A stretch of DNA of 64,000 nt, taken from the NCBI GenBank assembly GCA_002325375.1, contig DCRZ01000006.1, positions 498,016-562,015 of the forward strand. The letters run 5' to 3'. This stretch comes from Rhodospirillaceae bacterium UBA1479 (GTDB lineage: Bacteria; Pseudomonadota; Alphaproteobacteria; Rhodospirillales; Casp-alpha2). Each line of letters begins with the position of its first letter. Within the stretch, counting starts at the first letter, position 1. Made by a program: the position numbers and the translations under genes. Shown here piece by piece: positions 53,861 to 63,973 of the stretch. The notes under the pieces were generated by a model, which made no database searches, was not told the origin of the DNA, and saw nothing but the letters and a program-made list of their open reading frames with translations.

Positions 53861-55573
53861 GTGGAAACCATCATCAATATCGTCGGCGGCGTCGCCCTTC
53901 TGTTATGGGGCATCCGCATGGTGCGCACGGGGATCACCCGGTCCTTCGGCGCCGACCTGCGCCGCGCGCTGGCGGCCTCCGCGCGCAACCGGGTCACGGG
54001 CCTGGCCGCCGGGTTTGGCGTCACCACCATCCTGCAAAGCTCGACCGCGACGGCGCTGATCGTCTCGTCCTTCGCCGGGCAGGGGCTGCTGGGGGGCGTC
54101 GCCGCACTCGCCATCATGCTGGGCGCCGATGTCGGTTCGACCATGATCGTGCAGGCCTTGTCGCTCGACCTGGAATGGCTGTCGCCGGTGCTGATTTCGG
54201 CCGGCGTCTTTCTGTTCCTGTCCACGGAAAATAGCCGCCGTCGCGCCATCGCCCGCGCTCTTCTCGGGCTCGGCCTGATGTTGCTGTCTTTGCGTCTGAT
54301 CGCCATGGGCTCCCTGCCGTTCCGCGAGAGCGAGGCCATGGCCGTCCTGGTTCATCCCCTGACCAGCGAGCCGCTGTTGGCCGTGGTGTTCGCGGCGGCC
54401 CTGACCTGGGCGTCCCATTCCTCTGTCGCCGTGGTGCTGCTGATCCTGTCGCTTGCCGGGATGCAGGTTTTGAACGTGCAACTGGCCATGACCATGGTGC
54501 TGGGCGCCAACCTGGGCGGCGCCCTGGCCGCGGTCGGGCTGACCGCCAAGGCCCTGCCGGCCGTGCGCCGGGTGCCGCTCGGCAATCTTCTGATGCGCAT
54601 GATCGGCGTGTTCGTGGTGCTGCCTTTCGTGCCGTATCTGCAGCCCTATCTGGCAGTGATGGGCGACACGCCGGCGCGCCTGCTCGCCAATTTCCACACG
54701 GGCTTCAACCTGGCCCTGGTCGTGGTGTTCCTGCCGGCCCTTGCGCTGGTCGACTGGGCCGCCCGGCGCATTGCCCCCGACCGCCCGGCGACCGACGATC
54801 CCGGCAGTCCCCGCTATCTCGATGAAGGGGCGCTCGACACGCCCTCCGTGGCCCTGACAGGCGCGGCGCGGGAAACCCTGCGCATGGGCGACGCCGTGAA
54901 ATCCATGCTGTCCGCCACGCGCGACGTTCTGCGCACCAACGACGCAAGCCTGCGCAAGACGGTCGAAGCCCAGGATGACGTGGTCGACCGCCTGCACGAG
55001 GCGATCAAGCTCTACCTCACCCGCCTGACCGAAGAGGAAATGGACAAGGCGGAAAGCCAGCGCAGCATCGAAATCCTCAGCTTCACTACCAATCTGGAAC
55101 ATGTCGGCGACATCATCGACAAGAACCTGATGGAACTGGCGGGCAAGAAGATCAAGGGCCACATCAGCTTTTCCGACGAGGGCTACCGGGAACTGGAAGC
55201 CTTCCACAACCGCATCCTGCAGAACCTGGATCTGGCGTTGCATGTGTTCGTGTCGGCCGACGAGGATGCAGCGCGCCGGCTGCTGCATGAGAAGACGGAA
55301 ATCCGCGACCTGGAACGCCGCTATGTGGAAAATCATTTCCGCCGCATGGGCGAACGACGCCCGGATACCCTGGATTCCAGCGCCCTGCATCTGGACGTGC
55401 TGCGCGACCTCAAACGGGTCAACAGCCACCTGACCTCGGTCGCCTATCCGATCCTGGAACGCATGGGGGCGCTGACGGAAAGCCGCCTGATCGAGGACGC
55501 GGCGGAAAAGCAGAGCCGCGACCGCGACACGGCCCTGCCCCTGGGTGTCCAGCCCAAGCGGGAAGACGGCTGA
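53861..55573 (+). CDS. Na/Pi-cotransporter-family protein with PhoU-like domain
   Basis: A 570-residue membrane protein: eight or so helices with the duplicated PNaS motifs QSSTATALIVSS and HSSVAVVLLI, then from about residue 340 a soluble PhoU-type helical domain (SATRDVLRTNDASLRKTVEAQ, LYLTRLTEEEMDKAE). GTG start at 53861 with GAAGG before it. It follows the phosphate-releasing phnA-phnY pair by 163 bp on the same strand, so export or balance of phosphate set free from phosphonates is plausible. Direction cannot be told. Confidence 0.85.
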   Translation: METIINIVGGVALLLWGIRMVRTGITRSFGADLRRALAASARNRVTGLAAGFGVTTILQSSTATALIVSSFAGQGLLGGVAALAIMLGADVGSTMIVQALSLDLEWLSPVLISAGVFLFLSTENSRRRAIARALLGLGLMLLSLRLIAMGSLPFRESEAMAVLVHPLTSEPLLAVVFAAALTWASHSSVAVVLLILSLAGMQVLNVQLAMTMVLGANLGGALAAVGLTAKALPAVRRVPLGNLLMRMIGVFVVLPFVPYLQPYLAVMGDTPARLLANFHTGFNLALVVVFLPALALVDWAARRIAPDRPATDDPGSPRYLDEGALDTPSVALTGAARETLRMGDAVKSMLSATRDVLRTNDASLRKTVEAQDDVVDRLHEAIKLYLTRLTEEEMDKAESQRSIEILSFTTNLEHVGDIIDKNLMELAGKKIKGHISFSDEGYRELEAFHNRILQNLDLALHVFVSADEDAARRLLHEKTEIRDLERRYVENHFRRMGERRPDTLDSSALHLDVLRDLKRVNSHLTSVAYPILERMGALTESRLIEDAAEKQSRDRDTALPLGVQPKREDG

Positions 55574-55577
55574 CCGT

Positions 55578-56486
55578 CTAGCCGGCCAGCCCGCGCAGGC
55601 GTTCCGTGCGCCGGCGCAGCAGTTCCAGCGTCGTCAGCAAGGCAATCGAGAACAAGACCAGGATCGTCGCCGCCGCCAGGATGGTCGGCGAAATCTGTTC
55701 GCGGATGCCGTTCCACATCTGCAGCGGAATGGTCTGCTGGTCGTAGGACGCGACGAACAGGACCACGACGACCTCGTCGAACGAGGTGACGAAGGCGAAC
55801 AGCGCCCCCGAAATCACCCCCGGCAGGATCAGCGGCAGGATCACCTTGCGGAAGGTCGTCACCGGCGACGCCCCCAGGCTGGCCGCTGCATGGATCAGCG
55901 AGCGGTCGAAACCGGCGAGCGTCGCCGTCACGGTGATGATGACGAACGGAATGCCCAGCATGGCATGGGCCAGCACGATGCCGACGTAGGTATGGGCCAG
56001 CCCGGCCTTTGAATAGAAGAAGAACAGCCCCGTCGCCGAGATGATCATGGGCACGATCATCGGCGAGATCAGCAGCGCCATGACGGCGCGGCGGAACGGC
56101 ATTTCCGGGCGCGACAGGCCGAGGGCGGCCAGGGTGCCCAGCGCCGTCGCGATCAGGGTCGAGGAGATGCCGATGGTGAATGAATTCTTGGCCGCGTGGA
56201 TCCATTGCGAATTGGCCCAGGCGTCCGCCCACCAGGCCCCGTCGCGCACCGCGTCGGGCGCGGTCATGCCGTAAGTCAAAAGCCGGTCGTACCAACGCAG
56301 GGAAAAGCCGTCGGGGTCGAGCGCCAGCATGTCGCGGGTGAAGGTGAAATAGGGCTCGGCATTGAACGACAGCGGCACGATGACGATGATGGGCGCGATC
56401 AGGAACAGGAACACCCCGGCGCAGAACGCCAGATACAGGCGGCGCCAAATGCGTTCGAACGTCGTTGCGTGCGCAGGCATGGACAT
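55578..56486 (-). CDS. ABC transporter permease, PotC-like
   Basis: A 302-residue inner-membrane permease with about six helices and the EAA loop AAASLGASPVTTFRKVILPLI. It resembles the polyamine/putrescine PotC type. Last gene of a four-gene operon, 9 bp after the PotB-like permease. The operon ends convergent with the Na/Pi transporter gene, only 4 bp away. Confidence 0.88.
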   Translation of the reverse strand: MSMPAHATTFERIWRRLYLAFCAGVFLFLIAPIIVIVPLSFNAEPYFTFTRDMLALDPDGFSLRWYDRLLTYGMTAPDAVRDGAWWADAWANSQWIHAAKNSFTIGISSTLIATALGTLAALGLSRPEMPFRRAVMALLISPMIVPMIISATGLFFFYSKAGLAHTYVGIVLAHAMLGIPFVIITVTATLAGFDRSLIHAAASLGASPVTTFRKVILPLILPGVISGALFAFVTSFDEVVVVLFVASYDQQTIPLQMWNGIREQISPTILAAATILVLFSIALLTTLELLRRRTERLRGLAG

Positions 56487-56495
56487 CTTCTGGAC

Positions 56496-57773
56496 CTACC
56501 CCAGTTTCATGTTGTCGACGCCGACCAGCCGGTCGTACAGCCAGTACAGCAGGATCACGCCACCGAGAAGCAGCGCGCCCAGCGCCGCCGCCAATCCCCA
56601 GTTGAGGCTTTGCAGCATGTGGAAGGCGATCTGGTTGGAAATCAGCTGCCCGGACGAGCCGCCGACCAGGGCCGGCGTGATGTAGTAACCGACGCTGATG
56701 ATGAACACCAACAGCACACCGGCGCCGATCCCGGGCACGGTCTGCGGCAGGTAAACGCGCAGAAACGCCGTCACCGGCCCGGCGCCCAGCGACCGCGCGG
56801 CGCGCACGAAGTCCTTGGGCACGGTCTTCATCACCGAATAGAGCGGCAGGATCATGAACGGCAGCATGATATGGGTCATGGCGATGACCGTGCCCCATTG
56901 ATTGTACATAAGCTCCAGCCGCCCGTCGTCGCTGAGAATACCGACCGAGACCAGCATGTCGTTCAACACTCCCTGGCTTTGCAGCAAGGTGATCCAGGAC
57001 GTCGTGCGCACCAGCAGAGACGTCCAGAACGGCAGCAGCACCAGGACCATCAGCAGGTTGGAATACTTGAGCGGCAGGCTGGCCAGAAGATGCGCCGCCG
57101 GATAACCCAGGATCAGGCAGAGCCCGGCGACCAGGGCCGACAGGAGCAGGGTGCGCAGAAACAGGTGGCCATAGATGCGCCGGTTTTCGGGCGCGCGGAC
57201 GATATCGCCTTCGGCGTCATAGGACAGGTCCAAGGCCTGGGCGTAGAAGGCGGCGGTATGCGGCGCGGCGGCGCGGGACATTACGGTCCATAGGTGCAAT
57301 TCACCCCATTCTTCGTTGAGGGCGAGAAGCTGGTCCTTGTAGGGCGGGCCCTTGATCTTCTTGATTTTGCGCGCGGTCGACTTGAACAGACTGGTGGCGC
57401 CCGAGCGTTCGTAATTGATGCGCGTGCCGACCTGGGCATGGGTGCGGTTGGCGCGCGCTTCCGTCAGGTCGAGGACCAGGGCCTTGAAGGCGTCTTCCCC
57501 CGGCACCTCCGTCACGTCGTGGGCGCGCAGCCAGGACGACAGGCGCGGCATGTTGTCGGAAAACACGGGGTTGTAGATGCTGAGATAGAGCATCTGGCCG
57601 ATCGGCACGGCGAAGGTCACGATCACGAACAGCAGCAGGGGCGCGACCAGGAACAAGGCCTTCAGGCGCGCGCGCCGGGTCGCCCGCGCCAGGGCGGTCT
57701 TCAGCGGCGTGCCGTCGCCGGTGGTCAGCGGGCCAAGGTCGCCCGCCGCCACGGTGTCGGTTGCCGTCGGCAT
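56496..57773 (-). CDS. ABC transporter permease, PotB-like, with large periplasmic insertion
   Basis: A 425-residue permease. The first hydrophobic helix (LKALFLVAPLLLFVIVTFAV) is followed by about 130 residues of soluble, charged sequence before the remaining five helices, as seen in some alphaproteobacterial polyamine-type permeases. EAA loop: AARSLGAGPVTAFLRVYLP. It pairs with the PotC-like permease. Confidence 0.88.
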   Translation of the reverse strand: MPTATDTVAAGDLGPLTTGDGTPLKTALARATRRARLKALFLVAPLLLFVIVTFAVPIGQMLYLSIYNPVFSDNMPRLSSWLRAHDVTEVPGEDAFKALVLDLTEARANRTHAQVGTRINYERSGATSLFKSTARKIKKIKGPPYKDQLLALNEEWGELHLWTVMSRAAAPHTAAFYAQALDLSYDAEGDIVRAPENRRIYGHLFLRTLLLSALVAGLCLILGYPAAHLLASLPLKYSNLLMVLVLLPFWTSLLVRTTSWITLLQSQGVLNDMLVSVGILSDDGRLELMYNQWGTVIAMTHIMLPFMILPLYSVMKTVPKDFVRAARSLGAGPVTAFLRVYLPQTVPGIGAGVLLVFIISVGYYITPALVGGSSGQLISNQIAFHMLQSLNWGLAAALGALLLGGVILLYWLYDRLVGVDNMKLG

Positions 57774-57795
57774 CCCCTGTTCCAGCCCCCGCGGC

Positions 57796-58887
57796 CTAGT
57801 TGGACGCGATCCAGGCGTTGAAGCGTTCGTTCAGTTCCGAATCCCGGTCAGCCCAGAATTCGAAATTGTTGACCAGCGCGTTGCCCATGTTGGCCGCCGC
57901 CGTCGGCATATGCGGGGCCATCTGGGTCTTGCCGTCCTGGTACAGGCCGACCAGCTTGCCCGACGATTTCCGCGCCGGGCCGTAGGCGATGTATTTGGCC
58001 TGATCGGCAAGGCGCTGGGTGTCCGTGGCGAATTTGATGAACTCCATGGCCAGGTCCTTGTTGGGGGCCCCCTTGGGGATGACGAACAGGTCGAAATCCA
58101 ACACCTGGCCGTCCCAGACAATTTTGAAGGGTTTGTCCTCGCCGATGGCGGCGTTGAAGATGCGGCCGTTATAGGCGGTGGTCATGGAAACTTCGCCGTC
58201 GGCCAGAAGCTGCGGCGGCTGGGCGCCTGCTTCCCACCACACGACATGCTTCTTGATGGTGTCCAGTTTCTTGAAGGCACGGGTGACGCCTTCGTCCGTG
58301 GTCAGCATCTTATAGACTTCGCCCGCCGGGACGCCGTCGGCCATCAGCGCCATTTCCAGGTTCGGCTTGGCCCCCTTGCGCAGGCCCCGCTTGCCGGGGA
58401 ATTTCTTGACGTCGAACAGGTCGGCGATGGTCTTGGGCTCGGCCCCTTTGAACTTGGCCGCGTCATAGGCGAACACGGTCGACCACACGATGTTGGCGAC
58501 GGCGCAATCGGTCAAGGCACCTTCGATGAAGTCCTCGGTCGCGGGCGTGCCGTCGGGGGCCGGCGGCAGGACTGAAGGGTCGATGATTTCCAGCAACCCT
58601 TCGTCGCAGTAGCGCACGGCGTCGGAATATTCCACGTCGGCCACGTCGATGGACACGTTACCCGCCTTGACCTGCGCCTTGATGGGAGCGGCCGGGTTGG
58701 GCGCGTCGACGGATTTGATCTTGTGTCCGGTCTGGGCCATCCAGGGTTTGTGATAGGCCTCGACCTGGCTTTTTGTATAGGCGCCGCCCCAGGACACGAC
58801 GGTGATTTCGCCGGCCTTGGCGGAGGTGCCGGCCAGCACCAGCCCTGCGGCGATGGCGACAGCGGCAATCGGTTTCATGGCGGTCAT
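57796..58887 (-). CDS. ABC transporter substrate-binding protein, spermidine/putrescine type
   Basis: A 363-residue periplasmic binding protein: signal peptide MTAMKPIAAVAIAAGLVLAG..SAKA, then ITVVSWGGAYTKSQVEAYHKPW, as in the PotD-like family. GGAGAG lies seven bases before ATG 58887. The ligand is not set by sequence: polyamines, or because of the neighbouring phosphonate genes a related amine, are both possible. Confidence 0.85.
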   Translation of the reverse strand: MTAMKPIAAVAIAAGLVLAGTSAKAGEITVVSWGGAYTKSQVEAYHKPWMAQTGHKIKSVDAPNPAAPIKAQVKAGNVSIDVADVEYSDAVRYCDEGLLEIIDPSVLPPAPDGTPATEDFIEGALTDCAVANIVWSTVFAYDAAKFKGAEPKTIADLFDVKKFPGKRGLRKGAKPNLEMALMADGVPAGEVYKMLTTDEGVTRAFKKLDTIKKHVVWWEAGAQPPQLLADGEVSMTTAYNGRIFNAAIGEDKPFKIVWDGQVLDFDLFVIPKGAPNKDLAMEFIKFATDTQRLADQAKYIAYGPARKSSGKLVGLYQDGKTQMAPHMPTAAANMGNALVNNFEFWADRDSELNERFNAWIASN

Positions 58888-58922
58888 CTTCGTTCTCTCC
58901 TGCATCAACCAAGTCATTTGTT

Positions 58923-60071
<1,149 letters not shown>

Positions 60072-60402
60072 TACCGATCCGTACGGTCTGTTTCCGCGGT
60101 TAAAACATTATACGTGCCGTGATCTTGGCCAAGGTAGAGGACCGGGCGGCACCCCGCAACCGCCCGCCGGGAGAAAACCGGCCCGGGGCGCGGAAATCCG
60201 CCGCATGCGTTGACAAAGGGGGCGTAATGCCTATACTCCCGCGCTTCCTTTCCGGGAACGTGGATGTCGCTGCATATCGGGCCCATCCCGCCCCCTCCTG
60301 AAGCCCATAAGGGCCAGGGAGGGATCAAGGCCTACCGGGACAACGTAGACCGCCGCGGCGATAAAAACCGGCCGCCGGCAAAGCAAAAAGGACTGATAAG
60401 TC
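60072..60402 (+). promoter_or_regulatory. Divergent region with strong rpsD promoter and leader
   Basis: TTGACA (60210-60215), 16 bp, TATACT (60232-60237) is a near-consensus promoter, giving rpsD a leader of about 160 nt. The leader can fold (CCCCTCCTG near 60290 with CAGGGAGGG near 60314), perhaps for S4 feedback control, which I cannot prove. No gene lies in this stretch. The PotA-like promoter must be at its left end. Confidence 0.7.
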
Positions 60403-61017
60403 ATGTCGAAGCGTCTTGCCTCGAAGTACAAGATTAACCGCCGCCTGGGCGAAAACCTTTGGGGTCGCCCGAAAAGCCCCGTCAACACCCGCGAATACGG
60501 CCCCGGCCAGCATGGTCAGCGGCGCAAGAAGCCGTCCGACTTCGGCACCCAGCTGATGGCCAAACAGAAGCTGAAGGGCTACTACGGCAACATCTCGGAA
60601 AAGAAGTTCCGCAAGTATTACGCCGAAGCCTCGCGCCGCAAGGGTGACACCTCGGAAAACCTGATCGGCCTGCTGGAGCGCCGCCTGGACGCCGTCGTCT
60701 ATCGCATGAAATTCGTGCCGACCGTGTTCTCCGCCCGCCAGTTCATCAACCACGGCCATGTGAAGGTGAACGGCAAGAAGGTCAACATCTCCTCCTATCA
60801 GGTCAGCGAAGGCGACCTTATCGAGGTCAAGGACAAGTCCCGGGAAATGCCCCTGGTGCTGCTGGCCATCGAATCGTCCGAACGCGATGTGCCCGACTAC
60901 ATGGAAGTGAACCACAAGAAATTGGCCGGTACCTTCCTGCGCACGCCGAAGCTGGCCGATGTTCCCTATCCGGTTCAGATGGAACCGAACCTGGTCATCG
61001 AATTCTATTCCCGCTAA
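60403..61017 (+). CDS. rpsD: 30S ribosomal protein S4
   Basis: A 204-residue S4 protein, assembly factor of the 30S subunit. The start MSKRLASKYKINRRLGENLWG is alphaproteobacterial; the S4 domain starts around RRLDAVVYRMKFVPT, followed by ARQFINHGHVKVNG. No zinc-binding cysteines are present, the usual C-minus form. AAAAGGA lies before the ATG. Single gene between promoter and terminator. Confidence 0.97.
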   Translation: MSKRLASKYKINRRLGENLWGRPKSPVNTREYGPGQHGQRRKKPSDFGTQLMAKQKLKGYYGNISEKKFRKYYAEASRRKGDTSENLIGLLERRLDAVVYRMKFVPTVFSARQFINHGHVKVNGKKVNISSYQVSEGDLIEVKDKSREMPLVLLAIESSERDVPDYMEVNHKKLAGTFLRTPKLADVPYPVQMEPNLVIEFYSR

Positions 61018-61054
61018 GGGAATTTACGAATTGGCGCGGTTTTCTCCGCGCCGG

Positions 61055-61084
61055 AAAAGGGGCACCATCGGGTGCCCCTTTTTT
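61055..61084 (+). terminator. Terminator of rpsD
   Basis: AAAAGGGGCACC (61055-61066) pairs perfectly with GGTGCCCCTTTT (61071-61082) and continues as T-run. Confidence 0.93.
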
Positions 61085-61116
61085 GTCGTCCGGGGAACGG
61101 GACGGAGAGATCAGCC

Positions 61117-61533
61117 ATGACACCGACGGAAATCGTCGAAAGCTTCTATGCGGATGTGTGGAACCGCCGGGATTACGACCAGGCGCGGCGCATCATCGCC
61201 AAGGACTTTAGATTCCGCGGCTCCCTCGACGATGAACGTCAGGGCGTCGAGGGCTTCATCGATTACAACAAAGGCGTTCACAAGGCGCTCGGCGGCTATA
61301 CCTGCACCATCCGCGATATGATCGTGGCGGATGGGCGCGTTGCCGCCCAGATGTACTTCGAAGGCGTCCATCAGGATGACTTCTTCGGGGTGCCGGCCAC
61401 GGGAAAAACGCTGCACTGGATGGGTGCCGCGTTCTTCGAGATATCGGGGGGTCAGATTCAGAGCCTCTGGGTGCTGGGTGATATTGACGGCCTGAAACGC
61501 CAATTGGGCCTGACGGAAACCGCCTGGGCGTAA
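61117..61533 (+). CDS. SnoaL-like polyketide-cyclase-family protein
   Basis: A 138-residue NTF2-fold protein: MTPTEIVESFYADVWNRRD, RFRGSLDDERQGVEGF, FFGVPATGKTLHWMGAAFFEI, and a last strand LWVLGDIDGLKRQLG. This is the pattern of SnoaL-like ester cyclases or dehydratases, whose substrates are mostly unknown. ATG 61117 follows GGAGAG. It converges with ahpF. Confidence 0.85.
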   Translation: MTPTEIVESFYADVWNRRDYDQARRIIAKDFRFRGSLDDERQGVEGFIDYNKGVHKALGGYTCTIRDMIVADGRVAAQMYFEGVHQDDFFGVPATGKTLHWMGAAFFEISGGQIQSLWVLGDIDGLKRQLGLTETAWA

Positions 61534-61583
61534 CCGCCGGTCCCGCCGCCCCAGGAGCAATCCAGAGTGGGGGCGACGGGAGG

Positions 61584-63173
61584 TCAGGCGGCGACCGCTT
61601 CTTCGGCGGGCGCCTGGCGGATCAGGTAGTCGAAGGCGGAGAGGGCGGATTTCGCTCCTTCGCCCATCGCGATGATGATCTGCTTGTGCGGCGTGGTCGT
61701 CGCATCGCCGGCGGCGAAGATGCCGGGGACGGAGGTCTCGCCCCGTTGATTGACCTCGATCTCACCGCGCGGGCTCAGGTCCAAGGCACCCTTCAGCCAT
61801 TCCGTATTGGGCACCAGGCCGATCTGCACGAAGATGCCTTCCAACTCGACCGTATGGGACTGCTCGGTCGCCCGGTCCTGATACGTCAGGCCGGTGACCT
61901 TGCCGCCGTCGCCCCGCACTTCCGTGGTCAGGGCCTGGGTGATGACGGTGACGTTGGCCAGGCTGCGCAGTTTGCGTTGCAGAACCTCGTCCGCGCGCAA
62001 TTGCTTGTCGAACTCGATCAGGGTGACATGGGCGACGATGCCGGCAAGGTCGATCGCCGCTTCGACGCCCGAATTTCCGCCGCCGATCACGGCCACGCGC
62101 TTGCCCTTGAACAGGGGGCCGTCGCAGTGCGGGCAGTAGGCGACACCACGGTTTCGGTATTCGTCCTCACCGGGTACGTTCATCTGCCGCCAGCGGGCTC
62201 CCGGGCTCAGCACGATCGACCGGGCATCCAGCGTGGCGCCGCTTTCCAGGGTGATCCGGTGCAGGCCGCCCGGCTGCGTGGCCGGCGTCAATGCCGTCGC
62301 GCGCTGCAGGTTCATGATGTCGACGTCGTAATCCCGCACATGGGCCTCCAATGACGCCGCCAGGGCGGGGCCTTCGGTATGGGGCACGGAGATGAAGTTC
62401 TCGATCGCCATGGTGTCCAGCACCTGGCCGCCGAACCGTTCCGACGCGACGCCCGTGCGGATGCCCTTGCGCGCGGCATAGACCGCGGCCGCGGCACCGG
62501 CCGGGCCGCCGCCGACGATCAGCATGTCGAACGGTTCCTTGGCGTCGATGGCTTCGGCGGCGCGGTCGGCGGCCCCCGTGTCGATCTTGGCCAGGATCTG
62601 TTCCAGTTCCATGCGTCCCTGGGCGAAGGGCTCGCCGTTCAGGTAGACCGAGGGCACGGCCATGACCTTGCGGGCCTCGACCTCGTCCGGGAACAGGCCG
62701 CCGTCGATGGCGACATGGCTGACGCCCGGGTTGAACACGGCCATCACGTTCAGCGCCTGGACCACGTCGGGGCAGTTCTGACAGGACAGGGAGAAATAGG
62801 TTTCGAAATGGAACTCACCGCTCAGGCCCTTGACCTGTTCCAGGACCTCGGGGGCGACCTTGGGCGGGTGGCCGCCCGAATGCAGCAGGGCCAGCACCAG
62901 GGAGGTGAATTCGTGGCCCAGCGGGATGCCGGCGAAGCGCAGGCCCGTTTCCGCGCCGCCGCGCAGGATCGTGAAGGACGGCACGCGGTCGTCGGCTTCC
63001 GCACCTTCGGCGCGCCGCCAGGAGACTTTGTCCGACAATTGGGCGATATCGCCCAGCAGGGTTTCCAGGTCCCCCGACGCCTTGACGTCGTTCAGGGTGG
63101 CGACGAGCTCGATGGGCTCGCGCAAATTCTCCAGATAGCCTTTCAGCTGGGTCTTCAGGGTCTCGTCCAACAT
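61584..63173 (-). CDS. ahpF: Alkyl hydroperoxide reductase subunit F
   Basis: A 529-residue flavoprotein that reduces AhpC using NADH. The N-terminal double-thioredoxin domain has the CQNC pair (Cys131, Cys134), and the thioredoxin-reductase-like part has FAD motif IVGGGPAGAAAAVYAARKG and the redox-active CPHC in AYCPHCDGPLFKG. It lies 123 bp after ahpC on the same strand, a normal AhpC-AhpF pair. Confidence 0.95.
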   Translation of the reverse strand: MLDETLKTQLKGYLENLREPIELVATLNDVKASGDLETLLGDIAQLSDKVSWRRAEGAEADDRVPSFTILRGGAETGLRFAGIPLGHEFTSLVLALLHSGGHPPKVAPEVLEQVKGLSGEFHFETYFSLSCQNCPDVVQALNVMAVFNPGVSHVAIDGGLFPDEVEARKVMAVPSVYLNGEPFAQGRMELEQILAKIDTGAADRAAEAIDAKEPFDMLIVGGGPAGAAAAVYAARKGIRTGVASERFGGQVLDTMAIENFISVPHTEGPALAASLEAHVRDYDVDIMNLQRATALTPATQPGGLHRITLESGATLDARSIVLSPGARWRQMNVPGEDEYRNRGVAYCPHCDGPLFKGKRVAVIGGGNSGVEAAIDLAGIVAHVTLIEFDKQLRADEVLQRKLRSLANVTVITQALTTEVRGDGGKVTGLTYQDRATEQSHTVELEGIFVQIGLVPNTEWLKGALDLSPRGEIEVNQRGETSVPGIFAAGDATTTPHKQIIIAMGEGAKSALSAFDYLIRQAPAEEAVAA

Positions 63174-63296
63174 GGTCCTGTCTTTCGTTCTTTAAATTTG
63201 CGTCTGGGGTCGTTTCTTCGTGTCGCGGGGCCCGGCGGACGGGACGCGTCGCCCCTAAGGAGGAGAGGGGAGACGCGCCCGCTTGCCGGATCGGGC

Positions 63297-63860
63297 TTAG
63301 ATCTTGCCGACCAGCTGCAGGGAGGGGGCTAGCGTTTCAGCGCCTTCTTCCCATTTCGCCGGGCAGACTTCATCCGGATGGGCCCGCACGTACTGGGCGG
63401 CCTTGATCTTGCGCAGAAGCTCGGTCGCGTTACGGCCGACGCCTTCGGAGGTCACCTCGACGATCTGGATCACGCCGTCCGGGTCGACCACGAAGGTGCC
63501 GCGATCGGCGAGGCCCTGGCCTTCGCGCATCACCTCGAAGTTGCGGGTGATGGTGCCGGTCGGATCGCCGACCATGGGGAAGGCGATCTTGCCGATGGCG
63601 GGCGAGGAATCGTGCCAGGCCTTGTGCGAGAAATGGGTGTCGGTGGAGACCGAATAGATCTCGACGCCCATGTTCTGGAATTCGGCGTAGTTGTCGGCCA
63701 GATCTTCGAGCTCGGTCGGGCAGACGAAGGTGAAGTCGGCCGGATAGAAGAAGAAGACGGCCCATTTGTCTTTCACGTCGGCGTCGGTGACGGTGATGAA
63801 CTTGCCGTCCTTGAAGGCTTCGGCCTTGAACGGCTTCATTTCGGTATTGATGAGAGACAT
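63297..63860 (-). CDS. ahpC: Alkyl hydroperoxide reductase subunit C (peroxiredoxin)
   Basis: A 187-residue typical 2-Cys peroxiredoxin, the length of the E. coli protein. Peroxidatic Cys47 is in FVCPTE and the resolving cysteine in HPDEVCPAKW. I start at 63860 (MSLINTEMKPF) rather than at 63893, because homology and length fit. It detoxifies peroxides with electrons from AhpF. Confidence 0.96.
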   Translation of the reverse strand: MSLINTEMKPFKAEAFKDGKFITVTDADVKDKWAVFFFYPADFTFVCPTELEDLADNYAEFQNMGVEIYSVSTDTHFSHKAWHDSSPAIGKIAFPMVGDPTGTITRNFEVMREGQGLADRGTFVVDPDGVIQIVEVTSEGVGRNATELLRKIKAAQYVRAHPDEVCPAKWEEGAETLAPSLQLVGKI

Positions 63861-63937
63861 ATCGGCTCCGTTGGTTGGTGTTGTTGGGTACACCCCCTAG
63901 ATAGCCAAATGCGAATGACTATTAAAATGAATTTACT

Positions 63938-63973
63938 GATTAAATTAAATCGGAAAATACGATTAATTTAAAT
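63938..63973. repeat. Near-perfect AT-rich direct repeat upstream of ahpC
   Basis: GATTAAATTAAAT (63938-63950) and GATTAATTTAAAT (63961-63973) differ at one base and start 23 bp apart, about two helical turns. They lie 78 to 113 bp upstream of the ahpC start in the very AT-rich end of the window, where a regulator or UP-element would be expected. Confidence 0.5.

Noticed and set aside
63905..63930. Fur-like box in the AT-rich region before ahpC
   Set aside because: AAATGCGAATGACTATT resembles parts of alphaproteobacterial Fur sites but the dyad is incomplete, so I do not list it as a feature.
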